64,000 bases of DNA from Rhizobiales bacterium dw_265 (GCA_018449595.1 JAAVUU010000003.1:1-64000), one strand, 5' to 3'. Positions 26,696-35,539 are shown, counted from the first letter of the stretch. A program made the numbers and translations. Notes: a model not told the origin generated them from the sequence alone.

Positions 26696-26947
26696 ATGTC
26701 CTCGCCGCGTGACCGCATCACCGCCATCGCTTCCCGCATGCTGTTCAAGCGCGGCGTCACCGCCATTCCGGGTTCCGGCGACAACCTGCGCGAGGCGGGG
26801 CTGACCTCGCTGGACATGGTCAACCTGATGCTGGCCATCGAGGGCGAATTCGACATCGAGATTCCGCAAAGCGCCATGACGCCCGACAATTTCGACACCG
26901 TCGCGGCGATCGAGGCCCTGGTTTCGGTCACCGCCAAGGCGGCCTGA
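26696..26947 (+). CDS. Stand-alone aminoacyl carrier protein 2
   Basis: An 83-residue carrier protein. Ser38 in REAGLTSLDMV is the phosphopantetheine site, with Thr in place of the usual Asp before Ser. The TSLDMVNLMLAIE...FDIEIPQ pattern resembles carriers paired with the class II-type amino acid:carrier ligases. It is divergent from the ACAD-fold gene over a 163-base region and 34 bases upstream of the esterase. I infer that it carries the aminoacyl group made by the ligase at 24394. Confidence 0.9.
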   Translation: MSSPRDRITAIASRMLFKRGVTAIPGSGDNLREAGLTSLDMVNLMLAIEGEFDIEIPQSAMTPDNFDTVAAIEALVSVTAKAA

Positions 26948-26981
26948 TGCTTCGCCAGAAGCATCCTAAGAAAGAGTAGCG

Positions 26982-27980
26982 ATGCCGCTGGACCGCCATG
27001 CCCGCCGCTTCCTGGAAATGCTGGCCGCCGCCGGCCAGGCCAAGGGCCGCTATGACGATGTCGCGGAGCGCCGCGCCGCCCTGGCCAACCTGGCCGACAT
27101 GGTCGATCCCCCCGGCACGGTGGAGATCGGCGGGGTGCGCGAACACCTGATGCCGGTTCATGACGGCCATATTTCCCTGCGCATCTATTCGCCGCTGGGC
27201 TTGCCGGCGCGCGTGCTGCCCGGCATGCTGTTCTTTCATGGCGGCGGCTGGGTGGCGGGCAGCCTGGAAACCCATGACGGCTTGTGCCGCCGCCTGTCCA
27301 ACGAGACCGGCTGCCGAGTCATCGCGGTGGATTACCGCCTGGCGCCGGAACATCCTTTTCCCTACGGCCTGGCCGACGCCATCGCGGCGCTGAATTTCGT
27401 GGTGAAATATCCCAAAGCCTTCGGCGTGGACCCGCAGCGGCTGGGCATTGCGGGCGACAGCGCTGGCGCCACCCTGGCGGCCGTGGTGTGCCGCATCGCC
27501 CGCGATGCGGGAGGCCCGGCGATTGCCTTCCAGTTGCTGGTCTGCCCCATCCTCGACATCCATGGCGAATCCGCGGCGCGGCGCGAACTCAGCGAAGGCT
27601 ATTTCCTGGACAGCGAAACCCTGACGCGCGACCTGGAACTGTATGTGCCCGGCGATATCGAACGCGCGGACCTGCGCCTGTCGCCGCTGTGCGCCGAGGA
27701 ATTCGCCGGCCTGCCGCCCGCCTTCATCCATACCGCCCAGTTCGATCCCTTCAGCGACGAGGGCGAGGAATATGCCCAGAAGCTGGGCGGCTTCGGCGTG
27801 CCGGTGCATGGCCGCGCCCATCCCGGCATGATCCATTATTTCTATTGCATGCCGCGCATGATCCCTTACGCCGACGAGGCGATGCGCATCATCGGCACCG
27901 AAATCCGCTATGCGGTGAAACTGCCCCAGTTGGAGCGCCGCGTTCAGAGGCGGATCAGGCCCGAACTGATCCGGGCATAG
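26982..27980 (+). CDS. Alpha/beta hydrolase of the hormone-sensitive-lipase family
   Basis: A 332-residue esterase. The HGGGW oxyanion motif is at 86-90, nucleophile Ser160 is in GDSAGA, and the acid lies in the DPFSDEGEEYA block. The catalytic His is in AHPGMIHYF. There is no signal peptide. It follows carrier protein 2 directly and could release the product from a carrier or remove an ester-protecting group. Its last 37 bases run tail-to-tail over the end of the FATP-like ligase gene. Confidence 0.92.
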   Translation: MPLDRHARRFLEMLAAAGQAKGRYDDVAERRAALANLADMVDPPGTVEIGGVREHLMPVHDGHISLRIYSPLGLPARVLPGMLFFHGGGWVAGSLETHDGLCRRLSNETGCRVIAVDYRLAPEHPFPYGLADAIAALNFVVKYPKAFGVDPQRLGIAGDSAGATLAAVVCRIARDAGGPAIAFQLLVCPILDIHGESAARRELSEGYFLDSETLTRDLELYVPGDIERADLRLSPLCAEEFAGLPPAFIHTAQFDPFSDEGEEYAQKLGGFGVPVHGRAHPGMIHYFYCMPRMIPYADEAMRIIGTEIRYAVKLPQLERRVQRRIRPELIRA

Positions 27981-29698
27981 AGCGCCGCATCCAGCGGCTC
28001 CCAGCCGGCGCCGCAATCCACATACAGCGGGTCGGCGGTGGCGGCGGGATCGAAACCGTCCCGCGCCAGGGCATGCTTCTTCTGCTTGAAGGTCTCGGTG
28101 ACCGCCAGGCTTTCGACGATGCGCACAAAGATCGGCCGGGCATAGGCGGGCAAACGAAGGGCGCAATGGGCGCGGAACCCGTCCAGCCGGAAATCGTCGC
28201 CGACTTCCAGCGCCGCCATGCCGGCCTTGCCGTCCTGGCCGGGCACGGCGACGCCATAGATATTGGCGGCTTTCACCCCGGGGGCGCGGGCGGCGACGGC
28301 GGCGACTTCGGTGGTGGCGACATTCTCGCCCTTCCAGCGGAAGGTGTCGCCGACGCGGTCCACGAAATAGAAGAAGCCCTGCGCGTCCTGGCGCATCAGG
28401 TCGCCCGAGCGCACCCAGGCGTCGCCGGGCGTGAAGACATCGCGCAGGATTTTCTTTTCGCTGGCGGCCGGGTCGGTATAGCCCTCGAACCGCGCCGCGC
28501 CGCCGGCGATCTTGCCGATGGCCTCGCCGCTTTCGCCGCGCGCCACCGCGATGCACAGTCCGTCGGGTCCGCGCGCGGGAACGCCCAGCGCATCATCGAA
28601 CTTCACAATGGCGGTGGGGAAGCGATGCGCCAGAAAAGGGGGGATGCGGCCGATGGAGCCCGGACGGCCTTCCGCATTGTAGAGCGAGAAATTGCCTTCG
28701 GTGGCGGCATAGAATTCCAGCACCTGCGGAATGGCGAAGCGGTCCTGGAACGCCTCCCACACATCGCCCGACAGGCCGTTGCCCACCGCCAGCCGCAACT
28801 TGTGCGGCGGGGCTTCCATGTTGGACGCCAGCAGATAGCGGCACAATTCGCCGATATACTGAAAGATGGTCGCGTCATTGTCGGCCACATCGCGCCAGAA
28901 AGCGCGGGCGGAGAATTTCTCGCGCAATATCACCGATCCGCCCGCCAGCAGCACCGCGCCCGAGGCCACCACGCCGCCGACGCTGTGATACATGGGCAGG
29001 CAATTGTAGAGCCGGTCATCGGCGCGCGCGCCGGTCATGCCGGCGAACCAGTGGGTCCAGCTCATCACCCGGCGATGGCTGACATAGGCGGCCTTGGGCA
29101 GGCCGGTGGTGCCGGAGGTGTAGATCAGCAAGGCGCGGTCGTTCAGCGTCACCTCGGGCCTTTCGGCATCGGTCAACGGCGCGCCGGAAAAACCGTCCAG
29201 CATCAGGTTGAACGCCGCGCCATGCCACCAGCGCCGCGCCCGCCCGTTCAAGGGATCGAGGTTCGCGCCCACGATGATGTGCCTGGGCGCGGCGACGCGG
29301 ATGCAGTGCCCCAGCGCCTCGCCTTTCAGGTTGGTGTTGAGCAGCGCCACCACGCCGCCGATGCGGGTGATGCCCAGCCAGACCGCCAGATAGTCGGGGC
29401 AGTTGGACATCAGCAGCGCCACCACGTCGCCCTTGCCGATGCCCTCCGACAGCGCCCAGCGCGCCACTTTGTTGGCGCGGGCAGCGAGTGCGGCATGGCT
29501 GAGGGTTTCGTGCAGCCCGATCAGCGCGGGGGCATCGCCGAAGCGCGCGCCCAGTTCCTCGATCACGGCCGGGAAGATGCGCGACGGCGCGTCCTCGATC
29601 CTGGCGGTCATCTCCAGCGCGCGCAGCCACGCTTTCGATGCCGATGGGTCTTTTTTCGCCAGGGGCGCGGCGGCCGTCATGCCAATTCCGTTATCCAT
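27944..29698 (-). CDS. FATP/very-long-chain acyl-CoA synthetase-like ligase
   Basis: A 584-residue ANL enzyme of the fatty-acid-transport/VLACS branch. The motifs are IYTSGTTGLPKAAYVSH near 210, the FYAATEGNFSLYN block, SGDLMRQDAQGFFYFVDRVGDTFRWKGENV split as in FATP, and a C-terminal VTETFKQKK with the catalytic Lys. It activates a long or bulky acyl chain, with CoA as the usual acceptor. The start at 29698 (MDNGIG) or 29680 (MTAAAP) cannot be settled. It is divergent from metY. I place it in the carrier-protein cluster because it converges on the esterase. Confidence 0.92.
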   Translation of the reverse strand: MDNGIGMTAAAPLAKKDPSASKAWLRALEMTARIEDAPSRIFPAVIEELGARFGDAPALIGLHETLSHAALAARANKVARWALSEGIGKGDVVALLMSNCPDYLAVWLGITRIGGVVALLNTNLKGEALGHCIRVAAPRHIIVGANLDPLNGRARRWWHGAAFNLMLDGFSGAPLTDAERPEVTLNDRALLIYTSGTTGLPKAAYVSHRRVMSWTHWFAGMTGARADDRLYNCLPMYHSVGGVVASGAVLLAGGSVILREKFSARAFWRDVADNDATIFQYIGELCRYLLASNMEAPPHKLRLAVGNGLSGDVWEAFQDRFAIPQVLEFYAATEGNFSLYNAEGRPGSIGRIPPFLAHRFPTAIVKFDDALGVPARGPDGLCIAVARGESGEAIGKIAGGAARFEGYTDPAASEKKILRDVFTPGDAWVRSGDLMRQDAQGFFYFVDRVGDTFRWKGENVATTEVAAVAARAPGVKAANIYGVAVPGQDGKAGMAALEVGDDFRLDGFRAHCALRLPAYARPIFVRIVESLAVTETFKQKKHALARDGFDPAATADPLYVDCGAGWEPLDAALYARISSGLIRL

Positions 29699-29732
29699 GT
29701 CCCGAAATGAAACGGCCGCGCAAACACGCGCC

Positions 29733-29751
29733 GCGCGCAAAAATAGCGCGC
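29733..29751. promoter_or_regulatory. GC-rich stem in the ligase-metY divergent region
   Basis: GCGCGC-AAAAATA-GCGCGC forms a short strong dyad 35 bases upstream of the ligase start and 113 bases before metY. It could be an operator. No SAM-II or other methionine riboswitch pattern was found in this 165-base region. Confidence 0.3.
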
Positions 29752-29863
29752 TTTGCGTGCAAGCTCCGTTAACGCCAGGCCCCGTGTGTCGGCTATTGCG
29801 CCCAAGGTTTGTTAATCCGTGCAGCGTTAGATTTCGCCGATCCGCGGTCTTTCCAGGATTTTC

Positions 29864-31177
29864 ATGCGCGCTGAAACTCTCGCTTTGCACGCTGGCTTCG
29901 ACGCCGATCCCGCCACCAAAGCGGTGGCGGTGCCGATCTACCAGACGGCGGCCTATCAGTTCGACACCGCCGACCAGGGCGCGGCGCTGTTCAACCTGGA
30001 AGAAGAAGGCTATCGCTACAGCCGCATCGCCAATCCCACCGTGGCGGTGCTGGAAGCCCGCGTCGCGGCGCTGGAAGGCGCGGCCGGCGCGCTGGCGACG
30101 GCGAGCGGACAGGCGGCGCTCTATTATGCTTTCGCCAATGTGGCCCATTCTTGTGGGAAGGGGGCCGGCCGGAACATCATCGCCACGCCGCAGCTTTACG
30201 GCACCACGCATACCTTGCTGCACAGCGTGTTGCCGGGGCAGGGCATCACCGGCCGCTTCGCCGCCGGCGACGGCCCCGAAGCCATCGCCAATTGCATCGA
30301 TGAAAACACCGCCGCGGTGTTCTGCGAGACGGTGGGCAATCCCGCTGGCAATGTCTGCGACATCGAGGCCATCGCCCGGGTGGCGCACGACCATGGCGTG
30401 CCGCTGATCGTGGACAATACCGTGGCGACGCCGGTGCTGCTGAAGCCGGCCGATTATGGCGCCGACATCATCGTGCATTCCCTGACCAAGTTCATGGGCG
30501 GCCATGGCAGCGCCATGGGCGGCATTGTGGTGGATGCGGGCAATTTCGACTGGATGGCCAATTCCGACCGCTTCCCGCAATTCACCACGCCGGACCATTC
30601 CTATCACGGCCTGGTCTATGCCGAACGCTTCGGCAGGACCGCCTTCATCGCCCGCGCCCGCAGCGTCTACCAGCGCACCATGGGCGCCATCCTGTCGCCG
30701 ATGAGCGCCTTCCTGCTGCTGCAAGGCATCGAGACGGTGGCGCTGCGCGTCGAGCGCCATGTCGAGAACGGCCGCCGGGTGGCGGAATTCCTGCGCGGCG
30801 ATGCGCGGGTGGCCTGGGTGAATTATGCCGGCTTCGCCGAGAGCCCCTATCACGCCCTGGCCAACAAATATCTGGGCGGCCGTCCCGCTTCGCTGCTGAC
30901 TTTTGGCGTCAAGGGCGGCTTCCAGGCGGGCAAGGATTTCTACGATGCACTGGGACTTATCAAGCGGCTGGTCAATATCGGCGACGCCAAGTCGCTGGCC
31001 TGCCATCCCGCCTCCACCACCCATCGCCAGATGCCGCAGGCCGAGCAGCGCAAGGCCGGGGTGACGCCGGAAACCATCCGCCTGTCCGTCGGCATCGAAC
31101 ACAGCGACGACATCATTGCCGATCTCGATCAGGCGCTCGCCGCCGCCATGCGCGCCCAGATCAAGGTGGCGCGATGA
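29864..31177 (+). CDS. metY: O-acylhomoserine sulfhydrylase (aminocarboxypropyltransferase)
   Basis: A 437-residue PLP enzyme of the Cys/Met metabolism family that joins sulfide to O-acetyl- or O-succinylhomoserine, giving homocysteine for methionine. The N-terminal ETLALHAGF and VPIYQTAAYQF, the PLP-Lys block VHSLTKFMGGHG and the family insertion of this longer MetY type (YASLAN-like region near 340) are visible. Length exceeds MetB/MetZ (about 400), favouring MetY. It overlaps metA by 4 bases (ATGA), so the two enzymes act in sequence. Confidence 0.95.
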   Translation: MRAETLALHAGFDADPATKAVAVPIYQTAAYQFDTADQGAALFNLEEEGYRYSRIANPTVAVLEARVAALEGAAGALATASGQAALYYAFANVAHSCGKGAGRNIIATPQLYGTTHTLLHSVLPGQGITGRFAAGDGPEAIANCIDENTAAVFCETVGNPAGNVCDIEAIARVAHDHGVPLIVDNTVATPVLLKPADYGADIIVHSLTKFMGGHGSAMGGIVVDAGNFDWMANSDRFPQFTTPDHSYHGLVYAERFGRTAFIARARSVYQRTMGAILSPMSAFLLLQGIETVALRVERHVENGRRVAEFLRGDARVAWVNYAGFAESPYHALANKYLGGRPASLLTFGVKGGFQAGKDFYDALGLIKRLVNIGDAKSLACHPASTTHRQMPQAEQRKAGVTPETIRLSVGIEHSDDIIADLDQALAAAMRAQIKVAR

Positions 31178-32172
31178 GCCGGGTGGAGCAGTTCCTGCTG
31201 GGCGGCGGCCGCTTCGGAAAAGAAGTGATGGGCCGCAGCGCCATCCATGTCGGGCTGGTCAACAACATGCCCGATGCGGCGCTGCGCCCCACCGAACTGC
31301 AATTCGCCCGTTTGCTGAAAGAAGCCTCGGGTTCGCTGGATGTGCGCCTGCGGCTGTTTTCGCTGCGCGGCATTGCCCGCGGCGAACAGGCGCTCTCGCG
31401 CATGGCGGGCTTCTATGACGATGCCGGTTTCCTGCAGGGTTCCAACCTGGATGCCCTGATCGTCACCGGCGCCGAGCCCAAAAGCGGCGACCTGCGCCAG
31501 GAGCCTTACTGGCCGGAACTGGCGCATCTGATCGACTGGGCCGAGATCGGCACCATCTCGACCTTGTTTTCCTGCCTTGCCGCCCACGCCGCCGTGCAGC
31601 ATCTGGACGGCATCGCGCGCCGCCCGCTGGCCGGCAAATTGTCCGGTGTGTTCGAAAGCCGCCGCATCGAGGACGATCCGCTGTTCTTCAGCACCGCGCC
31701 GGTGACGATGATGCCGCATTCGCGCAGGAACGACATTCCCGCCGCCAGCCTGGAGGCCGGGGGCTATCGCGTGCTGGCGCGTCTCGCCAATGGCCAGGTG
31801 GATATTTTCACCCGCGAGCCGCCGGGCCACAGCCGCTTTGTCTTTTTCCAGGGCCATCCCGAATACGATCCGGCGACACTGGGCCGGGAATATCTGCGTG
31901 ACATCGGCCGCTTTCTGCGCGGCGAGGGTCCGGCCCCCGCCATCCCGGAAAATTACTTCGACCGCGCCACCGAGGACCGGCTGGCCGAGATCGGCGGCGA
32001 TGATGAAAGCGCATTGCCGCATTATGCGCAGATCGTGAACGGCGCCCTGCCGCGGCAGAACTGGCGCGCCAACACCGTGCGGCTGTTCGCCAACTGGCTG
32101 ACCCTGGTGGCGGCCGCCAAGGCACGCCGCCAGTCCTCGCGCAGCGTCCACACGCGGCGGCGCGCGTCTTAG
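31174..32172 (+). CDS. metA: Homoserine O-acyltransferase, MetA family
   Basis: A 332-residue class I glutamine-amidotransferase-like acyltransferase. The active-site Cys is in TLFSCLAAHAA, and the His-Glu pair is in FFQGHPEYD, as in MetA. In the block after ALIVTGA the E. coli protein has PLG and acetyl-specific relatives have Glu there. Here the sequence is EPK, so the residue that usually tells succinyl from acetyl use is Lys. The acyl donor is therefore open. It is co-translated with metY, which supports homoserine activation. No metX-type gene is needed. Confidence 0.9.
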   Translation: MSRVEQFLLGGGRFGKEVMGRSAIHVGLVNNMPDAALRPTELQFARLLKEASGSLDVRLRLFSLRGIARGEQALSRMAGFYDDAGFLQGSNLDALIVTGAEPKSGDLRQEPYWPELAHLIDWAEIGTISTLFSCLAAHAAVQHLDGIARRPLAGKLSGVFESRRIEDDPLFFSTAPVTMMPHSRRNDIPAASLEAGGYRVLARLANGQVDIFTREPPGHSRFVFFQGHPEYDPATLGREYLRDIGRFLRGEGPAPAIPENYFDRATEDRLAEIGGDDESALPHYAQIVNGALPRQNWRANTVRLFANWLTLVAAAKARRQSSRSVHTRRRAS

Positions 32173-32205
32173 GTTTGGCCTCATTCACCGGCAGGAAATT
32201 CAATA

Positions 32206-32340
32206 ATTGTCATGGCCCGCCGGAGAGCGGGCCACCCAGTTGGGCGTAGAGCACCCTCGCTTCCGGATTGAATATCGAACCAAATTGTTAGACTTGCGCC
32301 GGTGTCACCTGGGTGGCCCGCATTCGCGGGCCATGACAAT
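32206..32340. repeat. Nested palindromic repeat element, copy A (GTCATGGCCCGC family)
   Basis: The ends (ATTGTCATGGCCCGC and its reverse complement) are perfect 15-base arms. Inside are a second stem (GCCACCCAG with CTGGGTGGC) and small GCCCGC/GCGGGC stems, with a unique central loop. It lies between the convergent metA and TPR-oxygenase genes, so it can serve both as a terminator. Copies B, C and D share the ends. Confidence 0.85.
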
Positions 32341-32371
32341 CTAAGTCCAGATTTTCCAATCGAATACAAAC

Positions 32372-34186
32372 CTAAAGCGGAATCACATCGAAGGCGATCG
32401 TCGTGCGCGCGGTCGCATCGCGGAACGGCACCGTGCCGTGCCACATATAGGAGGGAAACAGCACCAGCCGCCCCGGCGCCGGCTGGATGGCGCGGCGGAT
32501 CGGGTCTTTCAGCGCCACGTCATAGGTCGGCTCGCCGAACTTGATCCAGCCCTGGCGCTGCTGTTCGTCCTTCACCGCCTGCGGCACCGCGACATAGTAG
32601 CAGGAACTGATCCAGCCTTCGGGATGGATGTGGTTGACGTGGAAACCGCGATCCTGCAGCCGCGACGACCAGGAGCCGGCATAGCCGAAATCGCCTCGCC
32701 GCCGCGACAGCAAGGGATGGGCGTCATCCTGTTTCAGCGCCGCGATATGGCGGCCCACCGCTTCGTCGATCCGCAGCTTGAGGCGTTCCACCAGGGCATG
32801 GCCGGCGCCGAACAACTGATAAGGCGTCTGCGAACCGCCGCGCAGCGACTGGTTGAGATATTCCCGCGTGCCGGGATGGGCCGTCTCCAGCCAGCCATTC
32901 AGTTCGGCGTTGAAATCCGCCATGCTGGAAAAGCCCTGCGGCGGCTCCAGTTCATATATCTGGATCAGGCTGTCATAGCCGTTCAGCGCCTCGTCGCGTT
33001 CATCCTGCATCAGGCGCAGCGCGATGCTCATGTTGGACAGGGTGGCCTGGTCATACGGCGCCAGCTTCAGGGCGCGTTCGCACAGCGCCAGCGCCTTTTG
33101 CGGATCGCCCGACTGGATGGCGGATTCGGCGGCACAACTCAGCAGTTCCGGCGCCTCGCCATGCCGCGCCATCACCGCCTCAAACGCCTGCGCCGCCTCG
33201 CGGTGGCGCTTCAGCATGTTCAGCGCCATGGCGGCGCCGGCGGCGGCGATCCTGTTATCGGGCTCCAGCGCCAGGGCCTCGCGATAGGCGGCATGGGCCT
33301 CTTCGCCGCGCTTCTGGTGGCCCAGGAAATAGGCCTTGCCCAGCAGCAGTTCGGCGGTGCGCGGAGCGCGGTCATAGGATTTGAGATAATCCGCGCCGTC
33401 CAGGCGATACAGAAGATCGTTGTAGAGATGATGCCAGCGCGGGTTGGCGGGCTCGCGCGCCACCAGCCCGGCCAGCAAGGCGGCGGACTCCTGAGGACGC
33501 TGCAGATCCTGCAGCAGTTCGGCGCGCTGGATATCGGCCTCGGGCTGGGTGGGGTCCAGCGCCTTGGCCTGTTCGAAAACCGCCAGCGCCTCTTGATTAC
33601 GGCGCTGGCGGCGCAGGGCATGGCCCAGATTGTCGTGCAACAGCGCCGACAGGCGCGGGTCGGTGGAATCCGCGATGCCCTGGCGCAGCGGGGCTTCGGC
33701 TTCGTCAGGCCTGCCCCGCGTCAGCAACAGCCCGCCCAGCGCCAGCCGGGCGCGCGGATCGCCGGGCAGGGCGGCGGCCCATTGGCGATAGACCGCTTCG
33801 GCTTCGTCCGTCCGGCCCAGGGTCTGCAGGGTGCGGCCCAGTTCATGATAACCCTCCGCATAGTCGGGCTTCAGCCGGATGACCTCGCGGAAGGCGTCGG
33901 CCGCCGCCGCATGCTGTTCCAGCCATTGCAGGGCATTGCCATGGCTGAAAGCCAGGGCGGCGGCGCGCGGATCGGCCAGCCGGGCCCGGCCGAACAGCGC
34001 GGCGGCCTCGGCATGGCGCTGCTGGTGCATGCGAAGCGCCCCGGTGATGTGGAGCAGGGCTGGATCGCCGCTGGAGGGAACTTCGGCCAGGATCTGCTCG
34101 GCCCCGGCAAGATCGCCCGCCCGCAGGCACTGGCTGGCCCGGGTTATGGCCTGGCGCAGGGTGGGATCGGCTTGGAGGATGGCCAT
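32372..34186 (-). CDS. TPR protein with C-terminal 2-oxoglutarate/Fe(II) oxygenase-like domain
   Basis: A 604-residue protein. Residues 1 to about 400 are tandem TPR helices (AAALFGRARLADP, AAADAFREVIRLKPDYAEGY, ALAVFEQAKALDP, AALCERALKLAPYDQ). The last 100 residues form a 2OG-Fe(II)-type jelly roll. HIHPEGW supplies the first metal His, MWHGTVPF the distal His, and R-TTIAFDV the oxoglutarate Arg. This is the putative 2OG-oxygenase type often attached to TPR chains. It would hydroxylate a protein or metabolite. The gene is divergent from hpnI and converges on metA. A link with hopanoids is not established. Confidence 0.88.
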   Translation of the reverse strand: MAILQADPTLRQAITRASQCLRAGDLAGAEQILAEVPSSGDPALLHITGALRMHQQRHAEAAALFGRARLADPRAAALAFSHGNALQWLEQHAAAADAFREVIRLKPDYAEGYHELGRTLQTLGRTDEAEAVYRQWAAALPGDPRARLALGGLLLTRGRPDEAEAPLRQGIADSTDPRLSALLHDNLGHALRRQRRNQEALAVFEQAKALDPTQPEADIQRAELLQDLQRPQESAALLAGLVAREPANPRWHHLYNDLLYRLDGADYLKSYDRAPRTAELLLGKAYFLGHQKRGEEAHAAYREALALEPDNRIAAAGAAMALNMLKRHREAAQAFEAVMARHGEAPELLSCAAESAIQSGDPQKALALCERALKLAPYDQATLSNMSIALRLMQDERDEALNGYDSLIQIYELEPPQGFSSMADFNAELNGWLETAHPGTREYLNQSLRGGSQTPYQLFGAGHALVERLKLRIDEAVGRHIAALKQDDAHPLLSRRRGDFGYAGSWSSRLQDRGFHVNHIHPEGWISSCYYVAVPQAVKDEQQRQGWIKFGEPTYDVALKDPIRRAIQPAPGRLVLFPSYMWHGTVPFRDATARTTIAFDVIPL

Positions 34187-34212
34187 GCGTATACCGTATA
34201 GGAGGGCTCCAT

Positions 34213-34225
34213 CACCTGTCAGGTG
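34213..34225. promoter_or_regulatory. Palindrome CACCTG-T-CAGGTG before hpnI
   Basis: A perfect 6-base dyad around one base, in the 201-base region between the TPR-oxygenase gene and hpnI, 27 bases from the former's start. It may be an operator for the TPR-oxygenase gene. Confidence 0.4.
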
Positions 34226-34283
34226 TGAAAAGATGACCCTGCGTCACGATTAAATCGCGAAGTTTCAAGCCATTGGCAAAAAG

Positions 34284-34306
34284 GCGACAAGTTTTCTATT
34301 TGTCGC
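34284..34306. promoter_or_regulatory. Inverted repeat GCGACAA-N9-TTGTCGC before hpnI
   Basis: Seven-base perfect arms, 82 bases before the hpnI ATG. A TTGGCA lies at 34273-34278 and a TCTATT at 34295-34300 (16 bases apart), so a sigma-70-like promoter would overlap the dyad. This is a plausible regulated promoter of the hpn operon. Confidence 0.4.
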
Positions 34307-34387
34307 AAATTGTCACCTGAAGCCCCTTCCCCCCTCGAATATCCGGATTTAATAAGTATCTGGGGCGGGGAATCCCAGCGCGTGACC

Positions 34388-35539
34388 ATGCAATCGCTAT
34401 TCACAGATACAGGGTGGGTTCTGGCCGCAGTGGCGCTGGCCGGCGCCAGCTACGCCTTCCTCTCCACCGTGCTGGTCGGGCGCTTCATGCGCGGCGAGCA
34501 GAACAACACCCCCCACAACCCCAGCGTCACCATCCTCAAGCCGCTGTATCGCGCCGAGCCGGGGCTGTTCGAAAATCTCGAAACCTTCTTCACCCAGGCC
34601 TATGACGGCCAGGTGCAGATCGTGTTCGGCGTGCATGACGAAAGCGATCCGGCCATGGATGTGGTGCTGGCGCTGCAGGCGAAATACCCGCAGGCCGACA
34701 CCGCCATCGTGGCCGACGCCGCGCTGTATGGCGCCAATGCCAAGGTCTCCAACCTGATCAACATGCTGCCCAGCGCCCGGCACGATACCCTGGTGCTGTC
34801 GGACAGCGATATCGCCGTGGGCAAGCAATGGCTGACCCAGGTGACCGCCGCATTGGCGCGCCCCGGCGTCGGCATCGTCACCTGTCTCTATACCGGCGAG
34901 CCGTCGAAAGACGGCCATCGGTTGTGGTCGGCGCTGTCGGCGATGGGCACGTCTTACGGCTTCCTGCCCAATGCGGTGACCGGCACCTCGCTGGGGCTGG
35001 CGACGCCCTGCTTCGGCTCCACCATCGCCATGCGCCGCCAGACCCTGGATGAAGTCGGGGGCTTCGCGGCTTTCGCCGACCAATTGGCCGATGACTATGA
35101 GATGGGCCGGGCGGTGCGGGCGCGGGGCTATACCCTGGCGATCCCCGCCATGGGCGTGGGCCATACCGCCACGGAAGATACGGTGGCCGGCCTGTTCCGC
35201 CACGAACTGCGCTGGACCCGCACCATCCGCATGGTGAATCCGGCCGGCCATCTCGGCTCCATCGTCACCCATGGTTTTGCCTTCGCGCTGATGAGCGCGC
35301 TATTGCTGGATTTTAACGCTGCCAGCATGGCCGTCCTGGCCCTGACCCTGGCCACGCGGCTGGTCCTGAAAGCCCGGATCGACGGGCTGTTCGGCACCTA
35401 TGCGGGGCCCTATTGGCTGATGCCGGTGCGCGACCTGCTCAGTTTCGTGGTGTTCGTGGCCTCGCTGTTCGGCGAAACCGTGCATTGGCGCGGGACGCAC
35501 TTTGCGGTAGAGGCTAGCGGCGCAATGTCCCAGGTCTGA
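34388..35539 (+). CDS. hpnI: Hopanoid biosynthesis glycosyltransferase HpnI
   Basis: A 383-residue membrane GT2-like glycosyltransferase. It adds an N-acetylglucosamine-type sugar to bacteriohopanetetrol. An N-terminal membrane helix (WVLAAVALAGASYAFL) precedes the GT-A domain with SVTILKPLYRAEPG, FGVHDESDP, LVLSDSDIAVG (the DxD-type site), a DDYEMGRAVRARG block and an RHELRWTRT motif. Two further hydrophobic segments end the protein. The upstream open frame back to 34310 is not needed. It is followed by hpnJ 53 bases later and the rest of the locus. Confidence 0.95.
   Translation: MQSLFTDTGWVLAAVALAGASYAFLSTVLVGRFMRGEQNNTPHNPSVTILKPLYRAEPGLFENLETFFTQAYDGQVQIVFGVHDESDPAMDVVLALQAKYPQADTAIVADAALYGANAKVSNLINMLPSARHDTLVLSDSDIAVGKQWLTQVTAALARPGVGIVTCLYTGEPSKDGHRLWSALSAMGTSYGFLPNAVTGTSLGLATPCFGSTIAMRRQTLDEVGGFAAFADQLADDYEMGRAVRARGYTLAIPAMGVGHTATEDTVAGLFRHELRWTRTIRMVNPAGHLGSIVTHGFAFALMSALLLDFNAASMAVLALTLATRLVLKARIDGLFGTYAGPYWLMPVRDLLSFVVFVASLFGETVHWRGTHFAVEASGAMSQV

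Noticed and set aside
29699-29863. Possible SAM-II or other methionine riboswitch before metY
   Set aside because: The position fits, but I could not find the conserved pseudoknot pattern with its A-rich 3' part. Only a short GC stem is present.
29699-31102. Extension of the FATP-like ligase frame upstream to 31102
   Set aside because: The added 468 residues run antisense through metY and have no protein features; the gene starts at 29698 or 29680.
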